Positions 30,936 through 43,742 are shown, counted from the first letter of the stretch. The stretch is 64,000 nt of DNA from Nicotiana tabacum (GCF_000715075.1 NC_134090.1:44952792-45016791); one strand, 5' to 3'. Made by a program: numbers and translations. The notes: generated by a model from the sequence alone, not told the origin.

Positions 30936-33154
30936 TCACAAGGGTCACGGAAAAACCAAGAAGCACGATAACCTCAACAAAACAACAAGACATAATAAGC
31001 ACGTGATAACTACACTAGTAACCACAACAATTGGACATGTAAAATATTTGCACGAAGTCATAGAGGAACTCACAAACAAGAAGTATCAAACAATAAGGAA
31101 GGAAATCACTTCAATTAAGGCAATTAACGGTCAATGTAACACCTAAGAATTAAAGGAAAGCTAACAACAACATATGGGGCATATAGAGGCAATTTAAGCA
31201 ATTATTAAATCCAATCATAACAAGAAATTTTCCACATAATAAACATAAGGACCTAAGAACCCTAGAGCGAATTTCCCACAAATAAGTCCGATCACACACT
31301 CGTCAGCTCGCATGCACGGACTACAACTAGCATAGAAGACTCAAATTCTAAGGAGAAGCCCCCCACACTAGGTTAGGCAAGATACTTACCTCATGCACTT
31401 TTCGGATGAAAAGACCTCGGGACGGCTCAAATCTAACCAAATTAACTTCAAAGCACAAATAAAACACATAAGAAACTATTTCGGACCATAAAGTCTCAAC
31501 CTTTAACAAAATCCAAAAATTGGTCAAAAAGTCGACCCCCGGGCCCGCACCTCAGAACGCGACAAATTTTACAAAAACTGAATACCCATTCCGATACGAG
31601 TTTAACCATACAAAATTTATCAAATTTCGATACCATTTGATCCCTCAAATCATGATTTTTTATTTTTGAAATTTCCTTCAAAAACCAACATTTCTTCCAA
31701 CACAAAATACAAATTAAATGATGAAAAAGAAGATGAAATCATAGATTATGTTAGATTCTAGATGAAGAACACTTACCCAATCGATTTGTATGAAAACCCC
31801 TCAAAGAACCACTCAAAACCGAACTCCACAAGTCAAGATATGAATAAAATGGTCTAACCCTCGATCTGGGAATATATTCTGCCTACCCAGGGGTTGTTCT
31901 TCGTGTTTGCGACCCTTCTCTCGCGTTCATGATGAGTAAATTCCTCGTCAGCGATTTCCAAACTCATTCCAGATAGTTTTTTAGTATAATGGCCATAACT
32001 TTGTGCACACAACTCCAAATGACAAATGATTTGTTGTTCTGAAAACTAGACACCAAGGGATTTTGTTTCATAGGTTGCTCATTTCCTGAGTCATTATATA
32101 TTACGAGATATAATCTTCCAAAGACAACCCTATGCAGTAGAGTTTTTCGAACTCTTCCCGGACAGCCTGTAGTGTAACTACCATAACTTTTTGTACAAAA
32201 ATCTAAATTCCAATTAAATTCCATTTCTCAAAACTAGACAGAAAGAGATACAACTTTTATTTTTTGATCATCTCCAAATTAATTATAGATTGTGAGATAT
32301 AAGCCTCCGATGTCAGACCTGTGCAACCGAGATTTCCTTCTTCGCGAACGAGAGTGTCTCTTCGCGAACGCGAACAACAAACTTCCAGAAGCCAAATTCT
32401 TCTTCGCTAACGCGAGAGGCTCCTCACGAATGCGATGGACAACACCAAATATCAGATAATCAGCATCCAACATGATGCAAAATGAAGTAGCCCAAAATGA
32501 TCCAAAACACACCCGAGTCCTCCGGGACCTAGTCTAAACACACAAACAAGTCATATAACCTAACACAGACTCGCTCGAGATCTCAAATCATATCAAACAA
32601 TGCCAAAATGATGAATCACACCATGAATTGAACTTAGGAACTTTCAAACCTTCCAACTTCCAAAACTCGTGCCGAAACCTATTAAATCAGCCTGGAATGA
32701 CGCCAATTTTTGCAAAAAAGTCCAAAATGACATAACGGAGTTGTTCCAACTCTTGGAATTGCATTCTAACCCCGATATCACAAAAGTCAACTATGAGTCA
32801 AACATCTCCATTTTCCAAACTTCAATTTTTCCAACTTTCGCCGAAACACCTCAAATTACCCTACGAACCTCCAAATCTGAATCTGAATGCACGTCTAAGT
32901 CTAAAATAACCATATGAAGCTGTTGAGATCACCCACGGCCCATTCTGGGGCCGTTTACTCAAAAGTCCAATTCAGGTCAAATTTTTACCATTTATATTTT
33001 CAAAACTAGTTTCATTCGTCCAATGTGACACTGAATCATCCGTTAACTGAATTCAACCATGCACGCAAGTCAATACACATATTATGAAGCTGATCGAGAC
33101 CTCAAGCTGCCGAACCGGGCACAATTGCTCTAAACGACTAGTCGGGTCGTTATA

Positions 33155-33159
33155 ATATA
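33155..33159. repeat. S target-site duplication, right copy
   Basis: ATATA directly after the element end, equal to 29148-29152; the H LTR text (TTCGGGATGGATC) resumes after it. Confidence 0.7.
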
Positions 33160-34110
33160 TTCGGGATGGATCTTCCCTGGGCTGGATTGGCCATATACAG
33201 TACTTTGTAACTCAGCATATCAGGTGATTGAGCATGATAAGTGAAAAGTGTGAGATAGTAAGATTCATTACTGTGAGAGTGTGAGTATATGAGTTCATCT
33301 CTGAGATACATTGCATTGACAAGCATACATGACATATATGCATAAAGATGTATTTTCCTCATGTTGTACGGTAGCACGTCATTCCTGACTTCTCACATAT
33401 GTTGACATATAGGCATAAAGATGTATTTTCCTCAGGCCATTTGAAAATGAAACATTTACCTATTGAAAGCTTTTTGGGAAAAATTACAGTTTTCAAACTC
33501 ACTCATATTTTTTGGCGATTTCAGTAAAAGATTTGGATTTTCATTGATTTACGTGAAAAGCAGACCTATTTTCTTGAATTATTAATGAGCCGAGCATTTT
33601 ATCTCTGAGTTACTTCTTTTATTAATTTCATTATATTGTTATGAACTGTTGTTGGTTGTTGGTGTCAGAATCTGACCTATGTGCCAGCTCGTTACTACTT
33701 TCAACCTAAGGTTAGGTTTGTTACTTATTAATTACATAGGGTCGATTGTACTCATACTACACTTCTGTACCTTGTATGCAGATGTTGCCTACTGACGCTG
33801 TTGTGATCGACGGGAGCTGGATTTAAAGATGTACTTGCGTTCCAGTTATAACTGCCTCTTATTCATGGTAGCTGTAGACTTATGAAAAATTTGTTTATGT
33901 ATTATTGAGTCAGATGATTTTTTTTATTTCACACCAACATTGTAAATTTTAATCTTAGAAGCTCATGATTTGTACTACCAGTCCTTGGAAAATGTATAAA
34001 ATTGAGGTATTTTCTTTTACTTACTTGTCTTATTAAATTTCATTGAAATTGGCTTACCTAGCGGGTTGGGTTAGGTGCCATAATGACTAGTTCAATTTTA
34101 GGTCTTGATA
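33155..34110 (+). repeat. H LTR, segment 3 (3' end of the 5' LTR)
   Basis: Resumes the GGGATGGATCTTCCC text interrupted at 29152 and runs to GGTCTTGATA, where the usual CA end has decayed to TA. No coding sequence. Confidence 0.8.
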
Positions 34111-34113
34111 AGT

Positions 34114-34125
34114 TGGTATCAGAGC
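34114..34125 (+). promoter_or_regulatory. H primer-binding site (initiator-Met tRNA type)
   Basis: TGGTATCAGAGC, three bases after the LTR end, is the standard primer site of plant Ty3/gypsy and many Ty1/copia elements, complementary to the 3' end of initiator-Met tRNA. This copy is perfect. Confidence 0.9.
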
Positions 34126-37124
34126 TCTAGGTTCATAGGTTCTAAAAGTCATGCAAAAATGTCTAGTAGAGTCTTGCGGATCGGTATGACGACGTCCATA
34201 CCTATCTTCGAGAGGCTACAGGACATTTAAGATATACTTCTCATCCTTCTTTCATTATCGTGTGGCATTGATTCAGCTTGAAGCGTAACTCTTTGAATTC
34301 CTTCCATGCATTTGTATGCGCACATGAGCACTCTGTATTGGCTATGCGCGACAGCTTGTGATTCTATGGATAAGGTACGAGATGTGATTTTTGTGTGCTG
34401 ATGAAGGGCTAGTCTGGAGGACTTGAGGTTGAGTTTTGACTGTAGCTTGCACATGAAGATTTCAGTTGTTTGAGCACGTGCTTTTGGATTTATAAGTCCG
34501 GTAATATCCCTATTAATGGAATTCATGGCCCGGTGAGTAGTTGGATGGCTATATGATAAGTATGATATGACTACAGGATGTATCCAGATTGTTTGAATGT
34601 GACCAAAAGAGTTTGCTTGAGATGTAAAAAAAGACTACTGGGTGCTTGATTTTTGTCTTGTATTGACGTATAGTCTCGAGTTATGTGTGTGTTGAAGGAT
34701 CTTTCATGTTGCTTAAATGGGGAACGAATTAGATTCTCATGTCTTGTTGATGAGTTCAGAACCAGAAAGATTAAGTGATTACGTAGTAGTCGTGACTGTG
34801 GAAGGGTATAGAGAGATGTCAGTTTGAGGCAAAGTAGGTGGATTATCTCCTGCGAGGTGTCCTAAGGTTGTGTGATCCCTATTCTTTTACCAGTGAATGA
34901 TAAGTGTTGCAATTTGAGTTTGGATCGCTTGTGGAAGTTGGCTTGACAGTTACAAGGGTGAATGCGATATTTGCAGATAATTTGAAGTATGAGATGTTTT
35001 GTGTTACAAGAGCTTATGATGGATTTAGTTAAATCTCACTGTGGTATTATGGCAGTAATAGAGTATGGGCATTATGAGTTATTATGTGTTTTATCTATGG
35101 CTTTGGGTAGAGTGGGAGAGTCTGCTATCTACGAGTTGATTGCACGGTTATGTGTTATATTGATTTCGGTTTGAGGTATACTTGTGAATCAGTTATGACT
35201 TGCAGAAGTTGAGATCGAGGTTGACTCGAGTAAGGGCATTTTTGGATACGGGTTGTGTTACACTCTATAGGTATATGGGAATTATGGGATGATTGAGTGA
35301 TTATTCGTGAAAGATATAGTGTACATGGAATAGGATCTTGCTCGGTTGCTTAGAGGTGTGGATTACATCTTTAGGTAATGTCCTGTTAATGGGGCACAAG
35401 TCATTCAGGCCATTTTAGTGGTGTAATTGAGATTTGAGCAGATAAAGGACTCTCGAGAAGGTTATAATGTATTCAAGATTTATATGTAGCAATTGGGAGT
35501 TTTCAGGATTTGTATATGGCTAGAAGTTGAGATTTACATTAGGTGGTGTTGAGACTCACGATTTTTCTATATCCTTGTGGATTCTACATTTCAGTATCAA
35601 GAAGGTAAATGAAATGGTATTGGATTCACATAAGGTCTCTTCGGAGTGGGTATCTCGGTTGTGGTACTTTTGGGGTGCTTAAGAAGGAATACAACGACTT
35701 ATGGGCTTTAGGGCATGTGATTTTATGCTGGATCTCTTGTGGTGAGTTGGGTAAGGATTGTGGTGTTCTAGAAAGAAGGGTATCGACTTGAAGGCAATTT
35801 AGATTAAACTTGAAGAAATATGGCAATTGGATAGTAGGTTAGATCAGCACAGTAATGGGTATGATCGGTTCTTTGGGTACTTATGATGTGGTGAGACTCT
35901 ACAAGTGTTTCATGGCAATACTCTTGGGTTTGGCGACCTGCATGGCTCGGTTGAATTAGAGTGATTCAGTCTTGATGACTTGGTTATGTGCAAAGGGGTT
36001 TCAAGGTGTTCTCAATGGCTTCTACCATGGTTCGAGATAGATATTTCCTAGCGACGTGAGGAGTATGTTGTGTATTGTGATTTTCTCCTAGATGGGATCA
36101 AATGGAAGGTTTCTGACTGATCGGGTATTTGTTCTGCTAGTGACTCGGAGTTGATTATGAGATCCTCTTACTTTTCATATGATGGCATGATTGATGCGAT
36201 GTGTTGTGTGGGATTAAGATTTACGTGTGCAAGGTCATGGTTTAGTTTTGGAAGGAAGGTCATGAATTCATAAGCAACATGGACGGTTTCAGATTACTAG
36301 GTGAATGATATTACTAGTTGGTATTGCCCGAGAAAGGTGCGCATTTTAGAAGTATCATTGTGTTTTGACTTATGAATGCTTCATTGGTGTTGTGGTACTC
36401 GCCTAGTTGATCGGCTGTAGAAGTTCAGATTTTGCTAGGTGGCACGGGAGAATTATAGAAGTATTCCTCATGGAATGATCGTGTATGATAGATGTGTTGG
36501 ACATTCGGTGGTAGAGTTAGGATCGGATATGGTGAATCGTGTGTTCTATCGATTAGGAGACCGGGAATTCTCATAAATAGATTATTTCATTGTTGTTGAC
36601 TGTGAAGATGTGGCCAAAGCTAGCCAGATGATGGTATACCTTATGGTTCAGTCATTGTGGACTTTCGGAGGGTTATGTATCTACTTGTAGATGACCAGCG
36701 TTGATTTAGGGTCCATTGGTAGGCCCAATGAGGATGTGTGTTCTACACTAGGTCGGATTGGTTGACTCTGTATTGTTGTTATTGAGGGATGTGCCATTCG
36801 GTTAGTGTTGAGCTTATTCGTATTCCGAGATGCTCTATGAGTCACCCTTATATGCTACGAGGGGTTGTGATTCGTTAGTTACATACACACATGGTGCGGA
36901 TCTATTTGGGACTTATGGCGGAATTTGAGCAAGATGGGTATTAGGTTATTGAATAATTGATTGTGCACTGATTATGTTTATTCCGGACTATCGTATTGAG
37001 TTATTTTCTCTCATTGGTTATGGTCATGCACTTTTGGTACTAGACGTCAAATTGCGCATGGTTGTTGATTTTAAGCAATGTGACTTGAGGTATTTCATGT
37101 GGACCAGTATTTGGATGGGGTCCC
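34126..37124 (+). other. H internal region without gag-pol
   Basis: About 3.0 kb. The start (CTAGGTTCATAGG...GGATCGGTATGACGACGTCCATACC...TATCTTCGAGAGGCT) matches the leader that follows the primer site in E2, A and B. After about 34240 it diverges. No frame exceeds about 100 residues, and I find none of the gag knuckle, protease, RT or integrase motifs in any frame. The base composition is G/T-rich on the plus strand, like an LTR or LARD interior. It is cut by the next LTR at 37125. Confidence 0.6.
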
Positions 37125-38047
37125 TATCGCGCCCCTTTTTTCCTCGCAGAGTCCGGATTTCGACATTTTTGGGACAACTCCTTTCCTTTTGGAATTGGGT
37201 ATGAGATTTGAAAAGTCGCCACCTAATAGATTAAGGTGCGTTAGGTCACCTAGAATAATTAACTCGTGAAACCAGTTTACATTACCACAGATTGGGTAAG
37301 GGCTCAAAATTACCTTGAGGGAAGGTGTTAGGCACCCCTCGAGGTCCACAACGGTGGGTCCTGGCCAAACTCGATTTAGGTGAATTAGTCTTTAAGGAAA
37401 TAAAACAATTAAAACAAACATGTATTACTTTTAAATAAGGAGTAAAGGTGGTCCTAGGTTTTTTAGCCTATAGGATCACTTCTGTGCAATACTTGGTAAT
37501 CGTCCCCAAATTGAGGTGCTACATAGAGCATTAGCGCATAGGTCATCATTTCCTTACTACCCAATTACCCTCCCCTTTTCAATTATTACCTAAGCGTTAA
37601 TACCCAGTACGTACCTTATGCGTGCACTACCCGTCCCTTACCTCTGGCCCTGGAGGTGTTTAGGGCCTCTATTTAAGGCGGTTCTAGACTCACCTATGTT
37701 GTTTAAAAGGAGAAAAATAAGCGACAAACAAAAGTCAAGTAGGACTGTCACATAAGGAGCAATTAAGTGGGCTCATATTAACATCCATAAGTAGACAAAC
37801 AAATGCACACTGTTCAGACAAACAACTTTAAATAATTTTAGGATCCTATGGGCAGGATATCTAAATGAGCACAAACAGAATATACAGTAGTTTAAAAAAG
37901 TGAGAAGACGAGCACCTATCAGTTGCCTACTGATTTTCCTTAATACGCTGAATCCGGGCATACATCAAACAAGCAGTCAAAGTTTCTAGACCCAGAATTT
38001 AATTAACCTACAAGCTTGCCTAAGTGATAGTCGGGCAGAACCCTATA
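37125..38047 (+). mobile_element. LTR-like fragment of an Ogre/Tat-style Ty3/gypsy element
   Basis: Starts TATCGCGCCCCTTTTTTCC and holds GTCCGGATTTCGACATTTTTGGGACAAC (in pieces), GAGTCGCCACC-like AAAAGTCGCCACCTAATAG, GAAGGTGTTAGGCACCCCTCG and GACTCACCTATGTTG. These phrases recur in long LTRs of Ogre/Tat-type elements in Solanaceae as far as I remember. No coding sequence. It is cut at 38047 by element C; the other part must lie beyond C. The starting TG would be TA here, so the exact boundary is approximate. Confidence 0.4.
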
Positions 38048-40794
38048 TGTCACAACCCCAGTTCGCCCTCCGTGAACTATCGTGACGGCACCTAGTCTCT
38101 ACTACTAGGTAAGCCTAACAAATGTGGAAAAGAAAACAATTGCAGAAAGAAAATAATTAAAAACTGAGATAACAAAAGGAAACACTGCTTAAAATGCCGC
38201 CTGGCATATAACAGTACAAAATCTCGACTTAACACTCCCAAAATCCGGAACCCTATGAATCACAATATAAGAGTTTACATAAAAAGCTCTAACTCCAGAA
38301 ATATCTATCAAAAAGGAAAAATATAGAAGGGCTATACTAGTATTGAAAATAGAAAGGGACTCTTCGGTCTACAGATGCGGCAAATATACCTCGAAGTCTT
38401 TATGCAAGCACCTCGCCTCAAGTGTGATAAGACTGTGTGGAAGTACCTGGATCTGCACATGAAAAACATTCGGGAAAAGGGCATAAGTACACCACATGGT
38501 TACTCAGTAAGGGCCTAACCTCGGTCGGGTAGTGACGAGGAAAGGAAGGGCCCTACTGAGATTAATGAAATATAAGGTATAACAGTATAGAATAAGACAA
38601 TATAATTAAGTGCAATAGTAAGAAGTAACATAGAATAGAAAGAGCAACAACAACTATAACATAGACAGGATAATCACGAAAAAGAGTACAGCTCAACTCA
38701 AAGATAACAACCAGGGATCTCCCAGGATAGCGTCCTATAGTCCCAATATACATATCTAGTGGATCTCCTGGGATACCGTCCCGTAGTCCAACTCATAGTG
38801 CGCGAGGATCTACCGGAATCCTGATCTCAAATGTAAATACCCAGTACTGGGGGAATCTACCGGCTGAAGCCCATTGTTCCAATATAAAAGTGCAAGGGGA
38901 TCTCCCGGAATAAACATCCGTAGTCCCAAAGTAAACATACTGGGGGAGCTCCTAAGATACCGTCTCATAGTCCCAAAGTAAACACACAACAACAACAACA
39001 ACAAGAATGCATAGTTCAATTCAAATTCTATACAAGGTAAAATAGGTATTTCTAGTCTAGCATGCTGCACATAAGCTAAATAAGGCAGTTTGAGCAAATA
39101 AAACAATTAAGTCAATTAGACATGCTTCCCTAAGCTAACAACATGTTTAAATTGCAAGTAGTATATACAGAAAAGGAAACACAGTTAAAATTACTTGAAA
39201 AAAACTGGATTATCAATAATTAGCCCAAGTTTGCACCCATCACCTCACGTACAAGGTATTTCAAATATCAATAATATCAAATCCTAAGAGGAGTTCCCCC
39301 ACACAAGGTTAGACAAGCCACTTACCTCGAACCGACTCAATAATAAACCCGAAACCACGTTCTTGCCACAAGTACTCGACTCCAAATGTCCTTAATCTAT
39401 TCAATTCAATTGCATAATGTAAATAACACTTCAAGTAACTGATTCAACTAATAAATTCTAAGCTAATACGCGAAATTAGGTAAAATGACCAAAATGCCCT
39501 CTGGGACCAAATCTCAAAATCGGGTAAAATTTACATCTTCAAAATCCTCATATTCTCACTAGTCTAACCATACCAAAATTATCCAAATCCAATGTCAAAT
39601 CCCCAATCAAAACTCAAAATTTAGGTCTAAAAACTTTCCCCCGAATTTCATCCAAATTACGAAATTAAATGATGAATTCATGTTTAGATTAATGGGTTAC
39701 AAGCAAAAAGGAGTTAAGAATCGTTACCCAATCGATATCTCTAAAAATCCCTCAAAACCTCGCTCAAATCTGAGCTCTCAAGCTCTAGTTTTCACAAAAA
39801 TAGCTAAACCCTCGATTTTTTAACTTAAACATTCTGCCCAGGTTTTCCTTCTTTGCGAATGCGGGAAGACCCTGGCGTTTGCGAAGTACAACTCCGCTTG
39901 GGTCTAGCTTTCCATCATTGCGAACGTGATGTCCTGGCAATGCACAATTTTCTCCTCCTACGCGAACGCGGAACTACCCTAGCGATCGCGTAGGTATAAG
40001 ACCTCCTAGCTTCACGAATGCGGGAGCACCTTCACGAACGTGAAGTATTAAACCTCCACCAGCCCCATCTCCTCTTCGCGAACGCGAGACCCCACTCTTG
40101 AACGAGAAGAAGGAAACCGGAACTGGGATGCTGCAATTTTTCTAAGTTCCAAAATGACCCGTTGAGCATCCGAAACACACTCGAGGCCTCCGGGACCTCA
40201 ACCAAACATGCCAACCAATCCTAAAACATCATTCAAACTTGTTCCAATCTTCGGAATGTTCAAAACAACATCAAAACACCAATTTTACATAGGATTCAAG
40301 CTTAAGAATTCCAAAAACTCTCAAATACACTTTCGATCAAAAAGTCTATCAAACCTCGTCTGAATGACCTGAAAGTTTGCAAGCACATCATATTCAACAA
40401 TACAGAGCTACTCCAACTTCCAGAATTCCATTCCAACCCCTATATCAAAATCTCACTATCGAACTGGAAAGTTCAAAAATTCATCTTTCGGCATTTCAAG
40501 CCTAAATAAGCTACGGACCTCCAAAACACAATCCGAACACGCTCCTAAACCCAAAATCACTCAACGGAGCTAACGGAACCGACATAATTCCATTCCGAGG
40601 CCGTGTTCATACTGCTCCAACTACGTTCCAAATTCTAAAGTGTAAGCTCTCATTTAGGGACTAAGTGTCCCAAAACACTCCGAAACTCAAAACCAAACAT
40701 CCCGGCGAATCAAAATAGTAGAAACAAATACGGGAAAAGCAGTTAATAGGGGATCGGGGTGTTAATTGTTAAAACGATCGGCCGGGTCGTTACA
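38048..40794 (-). repeat. C 3' LTR (2747 bp)
   Basis: On the plus strand it runs TGTCACAACCCC ... GGGTCGTTACA, so it is a TGTAACGACCC...GTTGTGACA LTR on the minus strand. It carries the mid-LTR repeats at 38703-38970 and a CG-motif cluster at 39850-40110. The TATA box is degenerate (near 39825). A U5 hairpin lies at 38060-38078 (AGTTCGC-cctcc-GTGAACT with one G-T pair) with its partner CCTAGT...ACTAGG at about 38091-38109. Confidence 0.92.
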
Positions 40795-41018
40795 TCCTCC
40801 TACACTTAAACTTTCATTCGTCCTCGAACGAGCAAAGAAACATAACTTAAGAAGTGAAAAGATGAGGGTAACGGCTGCGCATATCCTGCTCGGTCTCACA
40901 GGCCGCCTCCACGACCGGCTAACCCCGCCACTGAACCTTCACGGATGCAATGTTCTTTGACCTTAGCTTCCGAACCTGCCTGTCCAATTAGACTGAACTG
41001 AAATCCAACACGTGTGAC
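40795..41018 (-). pseudogene. C pol 3' end: chromodomain-like tail and polypurine tract
   Basis: The minus-strand frame reads ...LDFSSV-stop-LDRQVRKLRSKN (in pieces), SVKVQWRG-stop-PVVEAACETEQDM, the same tail as in A, B and E2. About 50 bp that normally encode the LDKDLSYVEEPVAI segment are missing, apparently by deletion between two TTGGACA repeats. The polypurine tract AAGTGTAGGAGGA lies next to the LTR. The piece is separated from the rest of pol by the 18.4-kb array. Confidence 0.82.
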
Positions 41019-43742
41019 TCTCAAGACCACGATTCGCCCTCCGTGAACCATCGTGACGGCACCTAGTCTCTACGACTAGGTAAGCCTAAAATAGTATTTT
41101 AAAGTGCCGCTTGGCATACACAATAACAACTCTCGAAACTAATAACATTTCCCAAAACCCGAAATCTCATGATCACAAGCCTTTGAATATCAACAAGCAT
41201 CTAACTCCAGGATATCTAACAAAGAAACGAAAGTACATAAGGGATAAACAAAAAGGGAGAGTAGAAAGGGACTCTTCGGTCTGCAGACGCGGCAGATATG
41301 CCTCCGAGTCTCTACGGGCGCCTCGTCTCAAGCATGATAAGTCTGAGTGGAAGTACCTGGATCTGCACATGAAAAACATGCGCAGAAAGGGCATGAGTAC
41401 ACCACAGTGGAACTTAGTAAGTAACAAGCCAAACCTCAGTCGAGTAGTGACGAAGAAGGTCATGGCCCTACTGAGGTTAAATAAAATATAAGGTTCAGTA
41501 GTGTAGACAAAAACAGCATAAGTAAGTACAACGATAAAAGCAACACAAGATATAAACGACAGTAACACCAACTACAGAGGCAAAGTAAACACAGGAAGAA
41601 ATACAACTCAGCACAAACATAACAACCGGGGATCTCCCAGGATACCGTCCATTAGTCCCAAATATAATGATCCAGTGGATCTCCCGGGATACCGTCCCGT
41701 AGTCCAACTCATAATGCGAGGGGATCTCCCGGAATACCGATCCGTAGTCCCAAATGTAAATACTCAATACAGGGGGTATCTACCCGGTGCAGTCCCATAG
41801 TTCCAATGTAAATGTGAAGGGGGATCTCCCATAATACCGTTCCTTAGTCCCAAAGTAAACATACAGGGGATATCATGGGATACCGTCCCGTAGTCCCAAA
41901 GTAAACATACAACATCAACCAGAAAAATATACAGTTCAATTCAAGTTCCATATCAAGGTAAAACAGGTATTTCTAACCTAGCATGTTTCACTTAATCCAA
42001 ATAAGGCGGTTTGAGCAAGTAAGGCAATTAAGTCAATTAGGCATGCTTTCCTAAGCTAACAACAGGCTTAAATTTGCAAGTAGTATAAACATGAAAAAAG
42101 GATATAATTGTAAGTAATTAATGAAAAACCGTATTTTCAACATTTAGCTCAAGTACACACTCGTCACCTCATGTACAAGGCATTTCAATTATATATAAAA
42201 CCAAATCCTAAGGCGAGCTTCCCCCACACATGGTTAGGCAAGCCACTTACCTCGAACCGGCTGAAAGTCAACCCGAAACCACATTTTTGCCACGAGTACC
42301 CGACTCCAAATGGCCCAAATCTATTCAATTCAATTGCATAATGTAAATAACACTTCAAGTAACTAATTCTACAAATAAATTCTAAGCTAATACACAAAAT
42401 TAGGTAAAATGACCAAAATGCCCCTCGAGCCCACATCTCGGAATCGGGTGAAATTTACATTTTCAGAATCCTCACACTCTCACGAGTCTATACATATCAA
42501 GAACACTAAAATCGGAGTTCAATTGGCCCCTCAAATATTCATTTTAAGGTATCTTAATCTCAAGCCTTGATTACCCATTTTGCACTTAATTTTCCCTAGT
42601 TTTTACCACTAATTAGACCTTTAATCACATATAAACGAGTTATGAAGTCAAAAATGTTACCTCCAAGTGATTCCCCTTTGGTTTCCTCAAAAATCTCCCT
42701 CAAAAGCTTCAATCCCGTTCAAAAATGGGGGAAAAATGAAGAAGAGTCGCGGATGGGCTATTTAAATACTGCCCATGTTTTTATAAAATTTCTTTAGCGC
42801 GTTCCACCACACACGTTCGCATAGCACTGGCTCTCCACACTCTACGTGATCGCGACCAGCTCTATGCAATCGCATAGAGCAAATCCATCACCTCACTGCC
42901 ACTCCAAGTCCTTCTACGCGAACGCAGTGACCAAGGTTGCTCACCCTACGCGATCGAACTCCTACCTTCGCGATCACGATTCACAAAATCCTCCTGGCCT
43001 CAACTTACTCTACGCGATCGCGGATGAACTCACACGATCACAATGAACAAACCAATGTTGCTAAAACACCAGAAAACCAACAAACTCACAAAGACCAAAA
43101 GTGCCCGTTTGAGCATCCGAAATACACCCGAGGCCCCCGGGACCTCAACCAAACCTATCAACATATCCCATAACATCATTCAAACATGTTCCAACCTTTG
43201 GAATGCTCAAAACAACATCAAAATACCAATTTTCATCGGATTCAACCTTAAGAATTTTAAAAACTCTCAAATCACTCTTTCGATCAAAAAGTCTATCAAA
43301 CCTCGTCGGATTGACCTAAAATTTTGCACACACGTCACATTCAACACTACGGAGCTACTCCAACTTCCGGAATTCCTTTCTGACCCTTGGATCAAAATCT
43401 CACAATCGAACTGAAAACTTCAAAAATTCAACTTTTGGCATTTCCAGCCTAAATTAGCTACGGACCTCCAAAACACAATCCGAACACGCCCCTAAACCCA
43501 AAATCACCAAACGGAGCTAATGGAACCATCAGAATTCCATTACAAGGCCGTCTTCACACTGTTCCGACTACGATAAAATTTCCAAAAAGATAGGCTCTCA
43601 TTTAGGGATTAAGTGTCTCAAAACTCTCCGAAACTCCAAACAATTCCTCCTAGCAACTCACAATAGCAGAAACAAACACAGGGAAAGTAATTAATAGGGG
43701 ATCGGGACGTAAATTCTTAAAACGACCGGCCGGGTCGTTACA
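41019..43742 (-). repeat. Array LTR alpha (3' LTR of copy B), 2724 bp
   Basis: On the plus strand starts TCTCAAGACCACG (decayed from TGTCACGACC) and ends GGGTCGTTACA, followed by the polypurine tract complement TCCTCCCACAC. TATA-like TATTTAAATA at 42759-42768 (minus strand). CG cluster at 42790-43045, including CTACGCGATCGCGG. Mid-LTR repeats at 41628-41905. A segment just inside its start (about 85 bp, present in LTR beta) is missing. Confidence 0.9.
42759..42768 (-). promoter_or_regulatory. TATA-like box, LTR alpha
   Basis: TATTTAAATA, a self-complementary form, with GGCAG upstream and GCCCATCCGCG downstream on the minus strand. The same box is at 50626-50635 (LTR beta) and 58383-58392 (LTR gamma). 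Confidence 0.5.

Larger units (their letters stand above)
29153..33154 (-). mobile_element. Solo LTR S, 4002 bp, minus strand
   Basis: On the minus strand it starts TATAACGACCC (TG decayed to TA) and ends GGGTTGCGACA. It contains no gag, pol, primer site or polypurine tract, only LTR-type features: CG motifs at 31895-31940 and 32335-32440 (TTCGCGAACG words), tandem hairpin repeats at 30530-30740 and 30765-30935, and a hairpin near the end (CCTAG...CTAGG at about 29187-29207). A solo LTR arises by recombination between the two LTRs of one element. At 4.0 kb this is much longer than the 2.6-3.0 kb LTRs around it. Confidence 0.85.
16755..37124 (+). mobile_element. Element H: LTR retrotransposon, split LTR plus non-coding internal region (LARD-like)
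   Basis: The LTR begins TGTAACGACCC at 16755, is interrupted at 17074 by E2 and at 29152 by solo LTR S, and ends ...GGTCTTGATA at 34110, followed two bases later by a perfect primer site TGGTATCAGAGC. Removing insertions and one copy of each TSD leaves a 2973-bp LTR. The internal part (34126-37124) has no frame longer than about 100 residues and no gag or pol motif, so H looks like a non-autonomous element. Its second LTR is not in the window; the five bases before it are CTATT. Confidence 0.75.

Noticed and set aside
34114..34140. Possible tRNA gene because of the initiator-Met match
   Set aside because: Only the 12-base primer complement is present at the expected distance from the LTR end; no cloverleaf sequence surrounds it.
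36974..37204. Plus-strand 76-residue frame at the H/Ogre-like junction
   Set aside because: It crosses the boundary between two different repeats and matches no family, so it is unlikely to be a gene.
40766..40960. Plus-strand frame over the C LTR end
   Set aside because: Antisense to the polypurine tract and chromodomain tail of C; no domain.
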